DNA of 64,000 nucleotides. Source: Neisseria sp. MVDL19-042950. Its GTDB lineage: Bacteria; Pseudomonadota; Gammaproteobacteria; Burkholderiales; Neisseriaceae. Location of the stretch: positions 1 through 64,000 of the forward strand of contig NZ_JAUKWH010000012.1 of assembly GCF_030504625.1 (NCBI RefSeq), given 5' to 3'. A model generated the notes under the pieces. The model saw only the letters and a program-made list of their open reading frames with translations, was not told where the DNA came from and ran no database searches. Numbering within the stretch: position 1 is the first letter of the stretch; every line of letters starts with the position of its first letter. Below are positions 9,417-17,238 of this stretch, piece by piece. The position numbers and the translations under genes were made by a program.

Positions 9417-10697
9417 ATGCAAAAACACATTATAACCCTGCTTTGTGCCGTTGGTTTGGCAATTTCCGCCCAAACCGTTGCTGCTGAGCTTAAAATCCGC
9501 CCCAACGCTCCTACGCGTTATGTTGTAAAACAAGGGGATACATTATGGGGTATCTCTGGCAAATACCTTTACAGCCCGTGGCAATGGAACCGTTTATGGG
9601 GGGCAAATCGTAATGCGATACGCAACCCTCATGTGATTTATCCGGGCCAAGTGTTGGTATTACGATACGTTAACGGACAACCTCAACTGGGATTTGAAAA
9701 TAATTCAACCGATAACGGCGGCATTCCCGTTATCAAACTGACTCCGCGCGTGCGTGAAGTGTCGGCCGGTTATGGTATTCAAACCGTTAACGTCAACTTC
9801 TACCGCATGTTTATGCAACACCCACAAGTTATTCCGCAACAGCAAACCCAAAATGCGCCGAAATTGATTGACGGCCCCGACAACCGGATGCTGTACAACA
9901 AAGGTGATCGAGTATACGCCTACGGTATTACCGAGCCGGGTCGCTACCTCGTTTACCGTGCACGCAAAGATATTTTGGATCCTGAAACCAAAAAATATTT
10001 AGGCCAAGAAGTTGTATTCAGCGGCATTGTAAGCACTCTGCCCTACACCAACAGCGCATTGGATGCCCGTAGCGAAAAAGATGCCCAATACCTGAAAGAC
10101 GACGAATACTACACCCGCCTGAATCCTTTCGTAAAAATACCTACGAAAACAGCTCAGCCGATGGTAGTGGAAGAAACGGTTTCCGAAATCCGCAAAGGCG
10201 ACTTCCTGCTGAAAATGAAAGATGAAGGCAACAGCTTCCATATGATGCCTCATGCACCCAGCCGCCATATCGATGCGAAAGTAGTGTCTATTTTCGATGG
10301 CGTAAGCGAAGCCGGACAATTCCAAACCATTACCTTAAACAAAGGTGAGGCCGACGGTTTAGACAAAGGTACCGTATTAAGCCTCTACAAACGCGGTCGT
10401 CAGGTTAAAGTAGACTTGGAAGAAGGTAAAAAAGGCAACCGCAGCGTGGTGAAATACGTTTCCATTCCCTCGGAAGAGGCCGGCTTGGCCATGGTATACC
10501 GCACCAGCGAACACCTTGCTTCAGCCATTATTTTGGAAAGCCTGACCAATATCACCGTTGGCGACATTGCCTCTGAGCCCGGTCAAGACTTAGATAATAT
10601 GCCCAATGATGCTCGTCATGTGAAAAATGCGCCACAAGATTCGCACGACACCGAGCATAATGAATACAACATAAAAAGCAATATTACTCCTTATTAA
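9417..10697 (+). CDS. exported LysM-domain protein
   Basis: A 426-residue secreted or periplasmic protein. The signal peptide ends near residue 23 (AQTVAAE). A LysM peptidoglycan-binding domain spans about 35-85 (YVVKQGDTLWGISGKYLY, then NPHVIYPGQVLVL). The remaining 340 residues form a conserved Neisseriaceae region without a motif I can name. The RBS AAGGGGA lies 6 nt before the ATG. It diverges from def and is followed by a strong terminator. A role in cell-envelope maintenance follows from LysM; the exact activity is unknown. Confidence 0.9.
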   Translation: MQKHIITLLCAVGLAISAQTVAAELKIRPNAPTRYVVKQGDTLWGISGKYLYSPWQWNRLWGANRNAIRNPHVIYPGQVLVLRYVNGQPQLGFENNSTDNGGIPVIKLTPRVREVSAGYGIQTVNVNFYRMFMQHPQVIPQQQTQNAPKLIDGPDNRMLYNKGDRVYAYGITEPGRYLVYRARKDILDPETKKYLGQEVVFSGIVSTLPYTNSALDARSEKDAQYLKDDEYYTRLNPFVKIPTKTAQPMVVEETVSEIRKGDFLLKMKDEGNSFHMMPHAPSRHIDAKVVSIFDGVSEAGQFQTITLNKGEADGLDKGTVLSLYKRGRQVKVDLEEGKKGNRSVVKYVSIPSEEAGLAMVYRTSEHLASAIILESLTNITVGDIASEPGQDLDNMPNDARHVKNAPQDSHDTEHNEYNIKSNITPY

Positions 10698-10711
10698 AAA
10701 AGGATATTTTT

Positions 10712-10740
10712 AAAAGCACACCTCAAAGGTGTGCTTTTTA
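10712..10740 (+). terminator. intrinsic terminator of the LysM gene
   Basis: A perfect 12-bp stem AAAAGCACACCT / AGGTGTGCTTTT with a 3-nt loop runs into a T tract, 15 nt after the stop codon. Confidence 0.92.
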
Positions 10741-10923
10741 ATTGCTTACGTCATAAGACAATCGATTACACAAAGGCTCTTTTCGTAAATATTTCTTGAA
10801 ACGTGTTAACAAAGAATTACAAAGAAGATAGAATTGTGTATAAACAAAATATCACGAGCATTATTAAATGCCGATTAAAAAATAAATAGTCTTACTTCAT
10901 TTAAGACACTACGGGGATTTGCC

Positions 10924-12084
10924 ATGAATGATTCAGAACGATCCGCTTGGATACGGCTTGCGCTTACGCCATACGTCGGTGCTGAAAGCTTTTTGGCACT
11001 GATTCAACACTTCGGCAGTGCACAAGCTGCATTAGCAGCACCTGTCGGGACAGTAGCCAAGCTAGTTCGCCACAAACAGGCTTTGGCTGCGTGGGAAGGA
11101 AAAAGCCATCAGGCTGAAACCGCTATGGAAGCAGCTCTTGCATGGGAACAGCAGCAAAACTGCCGCCTCATGCTACTATGCGACAGCGACTTTCCTATTA
11201 TGTTGACTGAAGGCATTACACCGCCGCCATTGTTGTTTTTACGCGGGTGGGCCGAATTGCTGCATCAACCTTCAGTTGCCATAGTAGGCAGCCGCCATGC
11301 CACTCCTCAAGCCATGCGTATCGCAAAAGATTTTGCACACGCTATGGGTGAAAACGGTATTGTGGTGGTTTCGGGGATGGCTGCCGGCATCGACTCTGCC
11401 GCCCATCAAGGTGCGCTACAGAGCAAATGCGGCACCGTTGCCGTGTGGGGAACCGGAATAGACCGCATCTATCCGCCATCGAATAAAGAGCTGGCCTATC
11501 GAATCGCCGAAACCGGCTTGATTGTGAGCGAGTTTCCTTTAGACACCCGCCCGCTGGCAGGCAACTTCCCACGCCGCAACCGTATTATCGCTGCTCTCTC
11601 GCAAGCTACTTTAGTGGTAGAAGCCGCACCTGAATCAGGTTCGTTGATTACCGCCAAATTGGCTGCCGAAATGGGCCGTGAAGTGATGGCCGTTCCCGGT
11701 TCGATCGACAACCCGCACAGCAAAGGCTGCCATAAGCTGATTAAAGAAGGTGCGAAGTTGGTCGAATGCTTGGACGACATTTTGCAGGAATGTCCGCAAC
11801 TGTTGCAAAAATCCCCCTTGCCTCCATATCCTGTAAACAGGACACAGAAGGCAGAAACACAACAAGAGGAAAAAGCAGTACCGGTCCAAACTATACCGCA
11901 GCCAACAGACAGGCCGTCTGGACAGCCGCTTTTGGCCGCAATGGGGTATGACCCTATCCACCCCGACAGTTTGGCACAATCATTAAACCTGCCTGCCGCC
12001 GATATATACGCACAATTGCTGGAGCTTGAGCTTGACGGCATTGTGGCAGCAATGCCGGGCGGACGTTACCAACGAATCAAATAA
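10924..12084 (+). CDS. dprA: DNA-processing protein DprA
   Basis: A 386-residue cytoplasmic recombination mediator that protects incoming single-stranded DNA and loads RecA during transformation. The N-terminal SAM-like region is followed by an extended Rossmann fold with VAIVGSRHATPQAM, VVSGMAAGIDSAAHQGAL, the FPRRNRIIAALS segment and ESGSLITAKLAAEMGREVMA. A C-terminal winged-helix domain (about 320-386) is present. The gene itself carries a DUS. smg follows 15 nt downstream, probably in the same transcript. It fits the natural competence implied by the DUS abundance. Confidence 0.96.
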   Translation: MNDSERSAWIRLALTPYVGAESFLALIQHFGSAQAALAAPVGTVAKLVRHKQALAAWEGKSHQAETAMEAALAWEQQQNCRLMLLCDSDFPIMLTEGITPPPLLFLRGWAELLHQPSVAIVGSRHATPQAMRIAKDFAHAMGENGIVVVSGMAAGIDSAAHQGALQSKCGTVAVWGTGIDRIYPPSNKELAYRIAETGLIVSEFPLDTRPLAGNFPRRNRIIAALSQATLVVEAAPESGSLITAKLAAEMGREVMAVPGSIDNPHSKGCHKLIKEGAKLVECLDDILQECPQLLQKSPLPPYPVNRTQKAETQQEEKAVPVQTIPQPTDRPSGQPLLAAMGYDPIHPDSLAQSLNLPAADIYAQLLELELDGIVAAMPGGRYQRIK

Positions 12085-12099
12085 AAACAAGGAAACATC

Positions 12100-12555
12100 A
12101 TGGCTGAAGTAATTGCCTTTTTAATCAAACATTTTCATGATTTCGATGCCTGCCCGCCTCCCAGCGACTTAGGTCAGATTCTGGAGGACATCGGCTTTGA
12201 CGACATCGAAATCGGACACGCCCTGATGCTTCTCGAAGTATTGGCCAACAGCCCCAGTGTTTCCACCACGCAATACCGCAGCGATGCCTTGCGCGTATAC
12301 TGCCCCGAAGAGCTGGAAGCACTGCCGCAGGAAGTGGTGGACTTGCTATACTTCCTTGACAAGGCACAAGCCATTAACGGGGAACAGCGCGAATTTGTCG
12401 TACATGCCCTGTTGCACATGCCGCCGGAAGAAATTACCGTAGATATGGCAAAAGTTCTTACTTTGTTGATATTATGGGCGCACAAATCAGAGCCGCCTAT
12501 TTTGATCGGCGATGAATTAATGATGGCTTTGCACGGCAAATCCATCATGCACTAA
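12100..12555 (+). CDS. smg: Smg protein (DUF494)
   Basis: A 151-residue acidic cytoplasmic protein of the DUF494/Smg family, conserved beside dprA in many proteobacteria. Typical sequence is [17 protein letters not shown] and [30 protein letters not shown] lies 7 nt before the ATG. Its molecular role is not established. Confidence 0.93.
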   Translation: MAEVIAFLIKHFHDFDACPPPSDLGQILEDIGFDDIEIGHALMLLEVLANSPSVSTTQYRSDALRVYCPEELEALPQEVVDLLYFLDKAQAINGEQREFVVHALLHMPPEEITVDMAKVLTLLILWAHKSEPPILIGDELMMALHGKSIMH

Positions 12556-12955
12556 CCCGAACAGATATGGCCGGAAACCCCGGCAACCATACCCATTCGG
12601 ATGTAATCCAATATATGGCTGCATGCCATCGGGTGTGCATCACAGATACAACTGTATGCAGATTTAAAGCCAACAAAACCATATACTGCTTGTTCATTAT
12701 GAATAACAGTATGGCTTTTTGGTTGGCTATACTTCTGAAAAAAGGCCGTCTGAAGCAGCAAATCCTGCTTCAGACGGCATATCCGCTTTAAGGCGGGCAA
12801 TATAATAAGATAGCAATAGCATTTATCGCCGTATAACATACAAGTTTAAGATATTCAGCATAATAAAATTTCGGCATGAATTAATAAAATCGAGAAGAGA
12901 TTTATCTGTTTTATATTGAGAGAAATATTAATAATGTGGGTGTTAGATAGATAAT
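12556..12955. other. intergenic region between smg and the 78-residue ORF
   Basis: Four hundred bases with no supportable gene. It contains one DUS-pair hairpin (12745-12778). The right half is AT-rich, unlike the flanking core genes. Confidence 0.6.
12745..12778 (+). terminator. DUS-pair hairpin terminator
   Basis: GCCGTCTGAAGCAG and its exact complement form a 14-bp stem with a 6-nt loop, about 190 nt after smg. It probably ends the dprA-smg transcript. Confidence 0.7.
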
Positions 12956-13192
12956 ATGAAAAAATTAACCAAATTTTTATTATTTATACTAATTATTATT
13001 CCGCTTACTATACTGATCAGCTTGTTTAGATTTTCTATAACTTCCGGTAATGGTGGTGTAGGTAGTCTTGGGCTTATTGTTATTATTCCATTAGAATCTT
13101 TTGGAATGAGTGTTGTTCTAACATTATTAGCTTTTCTTATTGTTCCTAAATTACCAAGAATAAATAATACTCTATCACGTAAAAAAATTTAA
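12956..13192 (+). CDS. small two-helix membrane protein, probably frameshifted at its C-terminus
   Basis: A 78-residue AT-rich ORF. Residues 4-25 (KFLLFILIIIPLTILISLF) and about 35-66 are strongly hydrophobic, so a two-helix inner-membrane protein is likely. I do not recognise the family. The RBS is weak (AGATAGATA). The ORF ends just after an A7 tract (13181-13187). Adding one A would carry the frame on to 13293 with a hydrophilic tail, PDNREDHHQNIKRYYTESN and onward, which looks like coding sequence. Whether this is a sequencing error, a mutation or a phase-variable tract cannot be told here. Confidence 0.45.
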   Translation: MKKLTKFLLFILIIIPLTILISLFRFSITSGNGGVGSLGLIVIIPLESFGMSVVLTLLAFLIVPKLPRINNTLSRKKI

Positions 13193-13396
13193 AAAAGCCA
13201 GATAACAGAGAAGATCACCATCAGAATATTAAACGTTACTATACTGAATCTAATAAAGAACTGTCAGTTGCAAAAGAAAAAGAATTTAAATAAATTTAAT
13301 AAATAAAAATAGCAAAATGAAATAATACATATTTTAATGGGTAAACCTTTTTACACTATTAACACTAGAATTACCTTTTACAAAAGCTGCAAAGAG

Positions 13397-13423
13397 GCCG
13401 TCTGAATAAAGTTTTCAGACGGC
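13397..13423 (+). terminator. DUS-pair hairpin upstream of topA
   Basis: Inverted GCCGTCTGAA copies with a short loop lie about 50 nt before topA. It may end transcription from the small accessory gene. Confidence 0.6.
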
Positions 13424-13474
13424 ATCAGTTTCCCTAACACTGTATTAATATCAATAATTTTTCAGGAACCGACA

Positions 13475-15802
13475 ATGGCAAAAAACCTATTGATTGTGGA
13501 GTCGCCCTCCAAAGCCAAAACGCTGAAAAAATATCTCGGAAGCGAGTTTGAAATCCTCGCTTCCTATGGTCATGTGCGCGATTTGGTGCCCAAAACCGGT
13601 GCGGTAGACCCCGACAATAACTTTGCCATGAAATACCAAATGGTCAGCCGCAATGCCAAGCACGTCGATGCCATTGTCGCCGCCGCCAAAGAAGCCGAAA
13701 AACTCTATCTGGCAACCGACCCGGATAGGGAAGGCGAAGCCATCTCTTGGCACTTGCAGGAAATCCTCAAATCCAAACGCGGCCTCAAAAACATCAAACC
13801 GCAGCGCGTCGTGTTCCACGAAATCACCAAAAACGCCGTGCTCGATGCCATTGCCCATCCGCGCGAAATCGAAATCGATCTGGTTGATGCCCAGCAGGCG
13901 CGCCGCGCGTTGGATTATCTGGTCGGCTTCAACCTTTCCCCCTTGTTGTGGAAAAAAATCCGCCGCGGCTTGAGCGCAGGCCGCGTACAAAGCCCCGCCT
14001 TACGCCTGATTTGCGAACGCGAAAACGAAATCCGCGCATTTGAAGCGCAAGAATACTGGTCGGTACATCTCGACAGCCACAAAGGCCGCAGTAAATTCAC
14101 CGCCAAACTCGTGCAGTGGAACGGCGAAAAACTGGAGCAATTCTCCCTGCCCAACGAAGCCGCACAACAGGCCGTCTTAACAGGCTTGGCCGAGCAAGAA
14201 GCCCAAGTTGCCGCCATCGAAAAGAAAAAACGCAGCCGCAACCCCGCCGCACCGTTTACCACCTCCACCATGCAGCAAGATGCCGTGCGCAAACTCGGCA
14301 TGACCACCGACCGCACCATGCGCACCGCCCAGCAGCTATACGAAGGTATCGACGTAGGGCAAGGCGCCATCGGTTTGATTACCTATATGCGTACCGACAG
14401 CGTAACCCTCTCCGACGAAGCGCTGACCGAAATCCGCCACTACATCGAAAACAAAATCGGCAAAGACTACCTGCCTTCCGCCGCCAAACACTACAAAACC
14501 AAGTCGAAAAACGCGCAGGAAGCCCACGAAGCCATCCGCCCGACTTCCGTGTACCGCACGCCCGAAAGCGTGAAGCCCTTCCTGACTGCCGACCAATTCA
14601 AGCTCTATCAAATGATCTGGCAGCGCACCGTAGCCTGCCAAATGAACCCCGCCAAATTCGACCAAACCACCGTCGATATCGCCGTGGGCAACGGCGTTTT
14701 CCGCGTAACCGGCCAAGTGCAAACCTTCGCAGGCTTCCTGAGCGTGTATGAAGAAGGCACCGACGACAACGACGAAGACGAAGACAACAAAAAACTGCCC
14801 GAAATGAAAGAAGGCGAAAAATTGCCCGTCGACAACATCTACGGCGAGCAGCACTTCACCACCCCGCCGCCGCGCTTCAACGAAGCAACGCTGGTGAAAG
14901 CACTCGAAGAATTCGGCATCGGTCGCCCTTCCACCTACGCCAGCATCATTTCCACCCTGAAAGAGCGCGAATACGTAACGCTGGAGCAAAAACGCTTCAT
15001 GCCCACCGACACCGGCGACATCGTCAACAAATTCCTGACCGAACATTTCGCCCAATACGTCGATTACCACTTCACCGCCAAACTGGAAGACCAGCTCGAC
15101 GAAATCGCCACCGGCAAACGCCAGTGGATTCCCGTGATGGACAAATTCTGGAAAGGATTCCACAAACAGGTTGAAGAAAAAGAAGGCATCGAACGCGCCA
15201 AATTCACCACCGAAGAGCTGGACGAAATCTGCCCGAAATGCGGCAACCACAAACTGCAAATCAAATTCGGCAGAATGGGCCGCTTCGTCGCCTGCGCAGG
15301 CTACCCCGAATGCAGCTACACCCGCAACGTCAACGAAACCGCCGAGCAGGCCGCCGAGCGCATCGCCAAAGAAGCCGCCGAACAAGCCGAACTTGAAGGC
15401 CGCGAATGCCCCAAATGCGGCGGCGGGTTAGTTTACAAATACAGCCGTACCGGCAGCAAATTCATCGGCTGCGCCAACTATCCGAAGTGCAAATACATCG
15501 AACCTTTGGAAAAACCCAAAGACACCGGCGTAGAATGCCCGCAATGCAAAAAAGGCCATCTGGTCGAGCGCAAATCACGCTACGGCAAACTGTTTTACAG
15601 CTGCAGCACCTATCCCGACTGCAACTACGCCACTTGGAACCCGCCGATCGCCGAAACCTGCCCGAAATGCCAATGGCCGGTGTTGACCATCAAAACCACC
15701 AAACGCTGGGGCGTAGAAAAAGTCTGCCCGCAGAAAGAATGCGGCTGGAAAGAACAAATAGAACCGCCTGCCCCGAAAGGCAGTAAAGAAGCGGAAGGGT
15801 AA
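13475..15802 (+). CDS. topA: DNA topoisomerase I
   Basis: A 775-residue type IA topoisomerase that relaxes negatively supercoiled DNA. The Toprim domain (NLLIVESPSKAKTLKKYL, then ATDPDREGEAISWHL) is followed by the catalytic domain with active-site Tyr304 in LITYMRTDS and the GIGRPSTYASI motif. The C-terminus holds four Cys4 zinc-ribbon repeats starting near residue 588 (CPKCG, CPKCG, CPQCK, CPKCQ). Length is usual for beta-proteobacterial enzymes. RBS is CAGGAA. The gene ends at a DUS terminator, after which base composition drops sharply. Confidence 0.97.
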   Translation: MAKNLLIVESPSKAKTLKKYLGSEFEILASYGHVRDLVPKTGAVDPDNNFAMKYQMVSRNAKHVDAIVAAAKEAEKLYLATDPDREGEAISWHLQEILKSKRGLKNIKPQRVVFHEITKNAVLDAIAHPREIEIDLVDAQQARRALDYLVGFNLSPLLWKKIRRGLSAGRVQSPALRLICERENEIRAFEAQEYWSVHLDSHKGRSKFTAKLVQWNGEKLEQFSLPNEAAQQAVLTGLAEQEAQVAAIEKKKRSRNPAAPFTTSTMQQDAVRKLGMTTDRTMRTAQQLYEGIDVGQGAIGLITYMRTDSVTLSDEALTEIRHYIENKIGKDYLPSAAKHYKTKSKNAQEAHEAIRPTSVYRTPESVKPFLTADQFKLYQMIWQRTVACQMNPAKFDQTTVDIAVGNGVFRVTGQVQTFAGFLSVYEEGTDDNDEDEDNKKLPEMKEGEKLPVDNIYGEQHFTTPPPRFNEATLVKALEEFGIGRPSTYASIISTLKEREYVTLEQKRFMPTDTGDIVNKFLTEHFAQYVDYHFTAKLEDQLDEIATGKRQWIPVMDKFWKGFHKQVEEKEGIERAKFTTEELDEICPKCGNHKLQIKFGRMGRFVACAGYPECSYTRNVNETAEQAAERIAKEAAEQAELEGRECPKCGGGLVYKYSRTGSKFIGCANYPKCKYIEPLEKPKDTGVECPQCKKGHLVERKSRYGKLFYSCSTYPDCNYATWNPPIAETCPKCQWPVLTIKTTKRWGVEKVCPQKECGWKEQIEPPAPKGSKEAEG

Positions 15803-15808
15803 AGATAG

Positions 15809-15836
15809 AGGCCGTCTGAAAAATTTTCAGACGGCC
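15809..15836 (+). terminator. topA DUS-pair terminator
   Basis: AGGCCGTCTGAAAA and its inverted copy form a 14-bp perfect stem, 6 nt after the topA stop. This marks the left border of the accessory island. Confidence 0.85.
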
Positions 15837-15882
15837 TTTGATTGAATAAATCAATTTAATAAAATAATTAAGGAGTAGGTGC

Positions 15883-16515
15883 ATGAAAGAATCAAATGAA
15901 AATCATGTGAATAAACCTAAAAGAAAACCTTTTAAATGGACTCGAGAACTAGTAAAGCTAGCTTTACATGAAGGATGGACTCAGAAGGAAATCGCAGATA
16001 AATGTAGAACTCAGCAATCAATAGTAAGTGCATGGAGTAAAGGTGAAAAGCAAGGAACAGAGCAGCAGTTGAAGCCATTACTGGAGATATTTGGGTATAA
16101 ACTGCGAAGAAATACATTTAAAGTGTATTGGGGTTTTGATTCAGAAACAAAAGAAAAAGTATTTTATAAAGTTGAAGGTACAGTTATTTTTTCGCAGGTA
16201 TTTTATAAATTTCAACGAAATAATTCTTGTAGTAGTAAAAAAATAATTTCAAAAACTCCTGAATATAAAATTATCGTTCATCATCAAGGAAATAGCTTAT
16301 TTCGGCTTGTATTCCAACAAAGAGCAATGTATAAAAATGAACAATTAAATAGGTATGAGGAATTTAACAGTACTGTTGATGATGCTGTTTGGGTTTCAGA
16401 AATTACAAAACCTTCCACTTCTATGCAATTAATCGAGCTAATTGAAACTGTAGTAATTAAAAATATTTGGAAAGATCGTTTGGATATAAGTGATCGAGAA
16501 ACATTACTTTTTTAA
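15883..16515 (+). CDS. helix-turn-helix protein of unknown family, probably frameshifted near its 3' end
   Basis: A 210-residue protein. A basic N-terminus (KPKRKPFKWTREL) leads into a helix-turn-helix at about 20-55 (GWTQKEIADKCRTQQSIVSA), similar to phage-type XRE/Cro DNA-binding domains. The following 150 residues are not recognised. RBS AAGGAG lies 7 nt before the ATG. The ORF stops in a T6 tract (16508-16513). One extra T would extend it to 16583 with the plausible tail LIRRALLNHGFSVEGIKEYP and then ASW. It stands directly upstream of the ncRNA candidate and viperin cassette and could regulate them or bind the RNA. It is AT-rich and probably horizontally acquired. Confidence 0.75.
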   Translation: MKESNENHVNKPKRKPFKWTRELVKLALHEGWTQKEIADKCRTQQSIVSAWSKGEKQGTEQQLKPLLEIFGYKLRRNTFKVYWGFDSETKEKVFYKVEGTVIFSQVFYKFQRNNSCSSKKIISKTPEYKIIVHHQGNSLFRLVFQQRAMYKNEQLNRYEEFNSTVDDAVWVSEITKPSTSMQLIELIETVVIKNIWKDRLDISDRETLLF

Positions 16516-16577
16516 TTAGAAGAGCATTGCTGAATCATGGATTTTCAGTTGAAGGGATTAAGGAGTATCCTGCTTCA

Positions 16578-16586
16578 TGGTAAGAT
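16578..16586 (+). promoter_or_regulatory. possible extended -10 promoter for the ncRNA candidate
   Basis: TGGTAAGAT is a TG-n-TAAGAT extended -10. The -35 position 17 nt upstream reads only TTAAGG. Transcription would start near 16593, just past the corrected stop of the HTH gene. Weak evidence by itself. Confidence 0.3.
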
Positions 16587-16592
16587 ATACAA

Positions 16593-16895
16593 AACTTAAG
16601 AAAACCCCAAAGGAAAAGAACCGCCTTAAAAGGTTCACATAGGACTATCGTCCAACTATTTGCGAACTAGATATAGTTAAGCCTTGTGAAATGCCTATTT
16701 GCATTCACAACGCGATAGCAAATAAATTTATGGCTTACAATTGCTTTTCTTGTGTATACAAGATAGGAGAAAGATAGCCCGATTATTCAAACATAGTCAA
16801 AATATCAATTACCCGAACAGCCGTTGTAAGAATCAAGGGTTAGGGGTGGGTTAAACCCAAGCCGCCAGCTTTTTGGCCGCTTGGGTTTTATTTTG
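16593..16895 (+). ncRNA. candidate structured non-coding RNA, about 300 nt
   Basis: No credible ORF lies here, yet hand folding gives a fully nested set of helices. P1 is ACCCC 16604-16608 with GGGGT 16843-16847. P2 is GAACC/GGTTC (16618-16636). P3 is GGAC/GTCC with a TATC loop (16642-16653). P4 is AACTAT/ATAGTT (16654-16678). P5 has 10 bp with one bulge (16684-16710). P6 is CTTACAA 16734-16740 with TTGTAAG 16824-16830, enclosing P7 CTTGT/ACAAG (16749-16762). The stretch ends in an intrinsic terminator. It resembles no RNA I can name (not tmRNA, RNase P, 6S, SRP or a self-splicing intron by the motifs I checked). No reverse transcriptase is nearby. Start site and function are inferred. Confidence 0.5.
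16853..16895 (+). terminator. strong intrinsic terminator of the ncRNA candidate
   Basis: AAACCCAAGC (16853-16862) pairs with GCTTGGGTTT (16879-16888), with an inner GCC/GGC helix, and is followed by TATTTTG. There is no protein gene immediately upstream, which supports an RNA transcript ending here. Confidence 0.85.
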
Positions 16896-16972
16896 TCTGA
16901 ATTCTACAATTATCAGTAAATATCAAATTTTATCTTTGTTTTATTATAAATATATCACTTTGAAATATATAA

Positions 16973-16989
16973 ATATTTTGTCAAAATAT
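16973..16989. promoter_or_regulatory. operator-like palindrome upstream of the HicA-like/viperin cassette
   Basis: ATATTTTGTCAAAATAT is a perfect 7-bp inverted repeat around GTC, ending 25 nt before the HicA-like ATG in a very AT-rich promoter region. The right half (GTCAAAATATC) recurs at 16796-16806. A regulator site is plausible; chance is possible in such AT-rich DNA. Confidence 0.35.
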
Positions 16990-17014
16990 CTTTTATTTAC
17001 GAAAGAAATGCAAA

Positions 17015-17230
17015 ATGCAAAAATTCAGTACAAATGCAAAGATAAATAATTTGGTTGTTTCATTATTAGGCTTAGGATGGAAAGTAAAAAAAAGAAAAAA
17101 GCATAATATACTTATCGCACCTAATAACCGTAGAGTAGCGATACCTTCAACCCCGAGTGATTGTAGAGCTTTTTGGAGCTTCTCTTGCCAAATTAAATCA
17201 CTATGCCCAGCGGTGATGAGGGAGGATTAA
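17015..17230 (+). CDS. HicA-like small dsRBD-fold protein
   Basis: A 71-residue basic protein resembling HicA mRNA interferases. It has an N-terminal helix (NAKINNLVVSLLGLGWKV), a beta strand with the candidate catalytic histidine His30 (KKRKKHNILIAP), the NNRRVAIPSTPSD segment and a C-terminal helix. No HicB-type antitoxin ORF lies beside it, unlike normal hicAB modules. Its last codons contain the GGAGG that serves the next gene, so the two are probably translationally coupled. It may be a toxin or a non-toxic RNA-binding partner of viperin. HicA similarity is by motif reading only. Confidence 0.7.
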   Translation: MQKFSTNAKINNLVVSLLGLGWKVKKRKKHNILIAPNNRRVAIPSTPSDCRAFWSFSCQIKSLCPAVMRED

Positions 17231-17238
17231 AGTCCAAT

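Noticed and set aside
14336-15385. 349-codon open frame on the minus strand
   Set aside because: Antisense to topA; runs of Phe, Val and Gly mirror Lys/Glu codons on the other strand.
16577-16642. 21-codon ORF MVRYTKLKKTPKEKNRLKRF with AAGGAG upstream
   Set aside because: Very short, overlaps hairpins of the RNA candidate and the probable tail of the HTH gene, and its apparent RBS lies within that tail.
16593-16895. retron or group I/II intron in the viperin island
   Set aside because: No reverse transcriptase, no domain V-like hairpin and no canonical intron core sequences were found.
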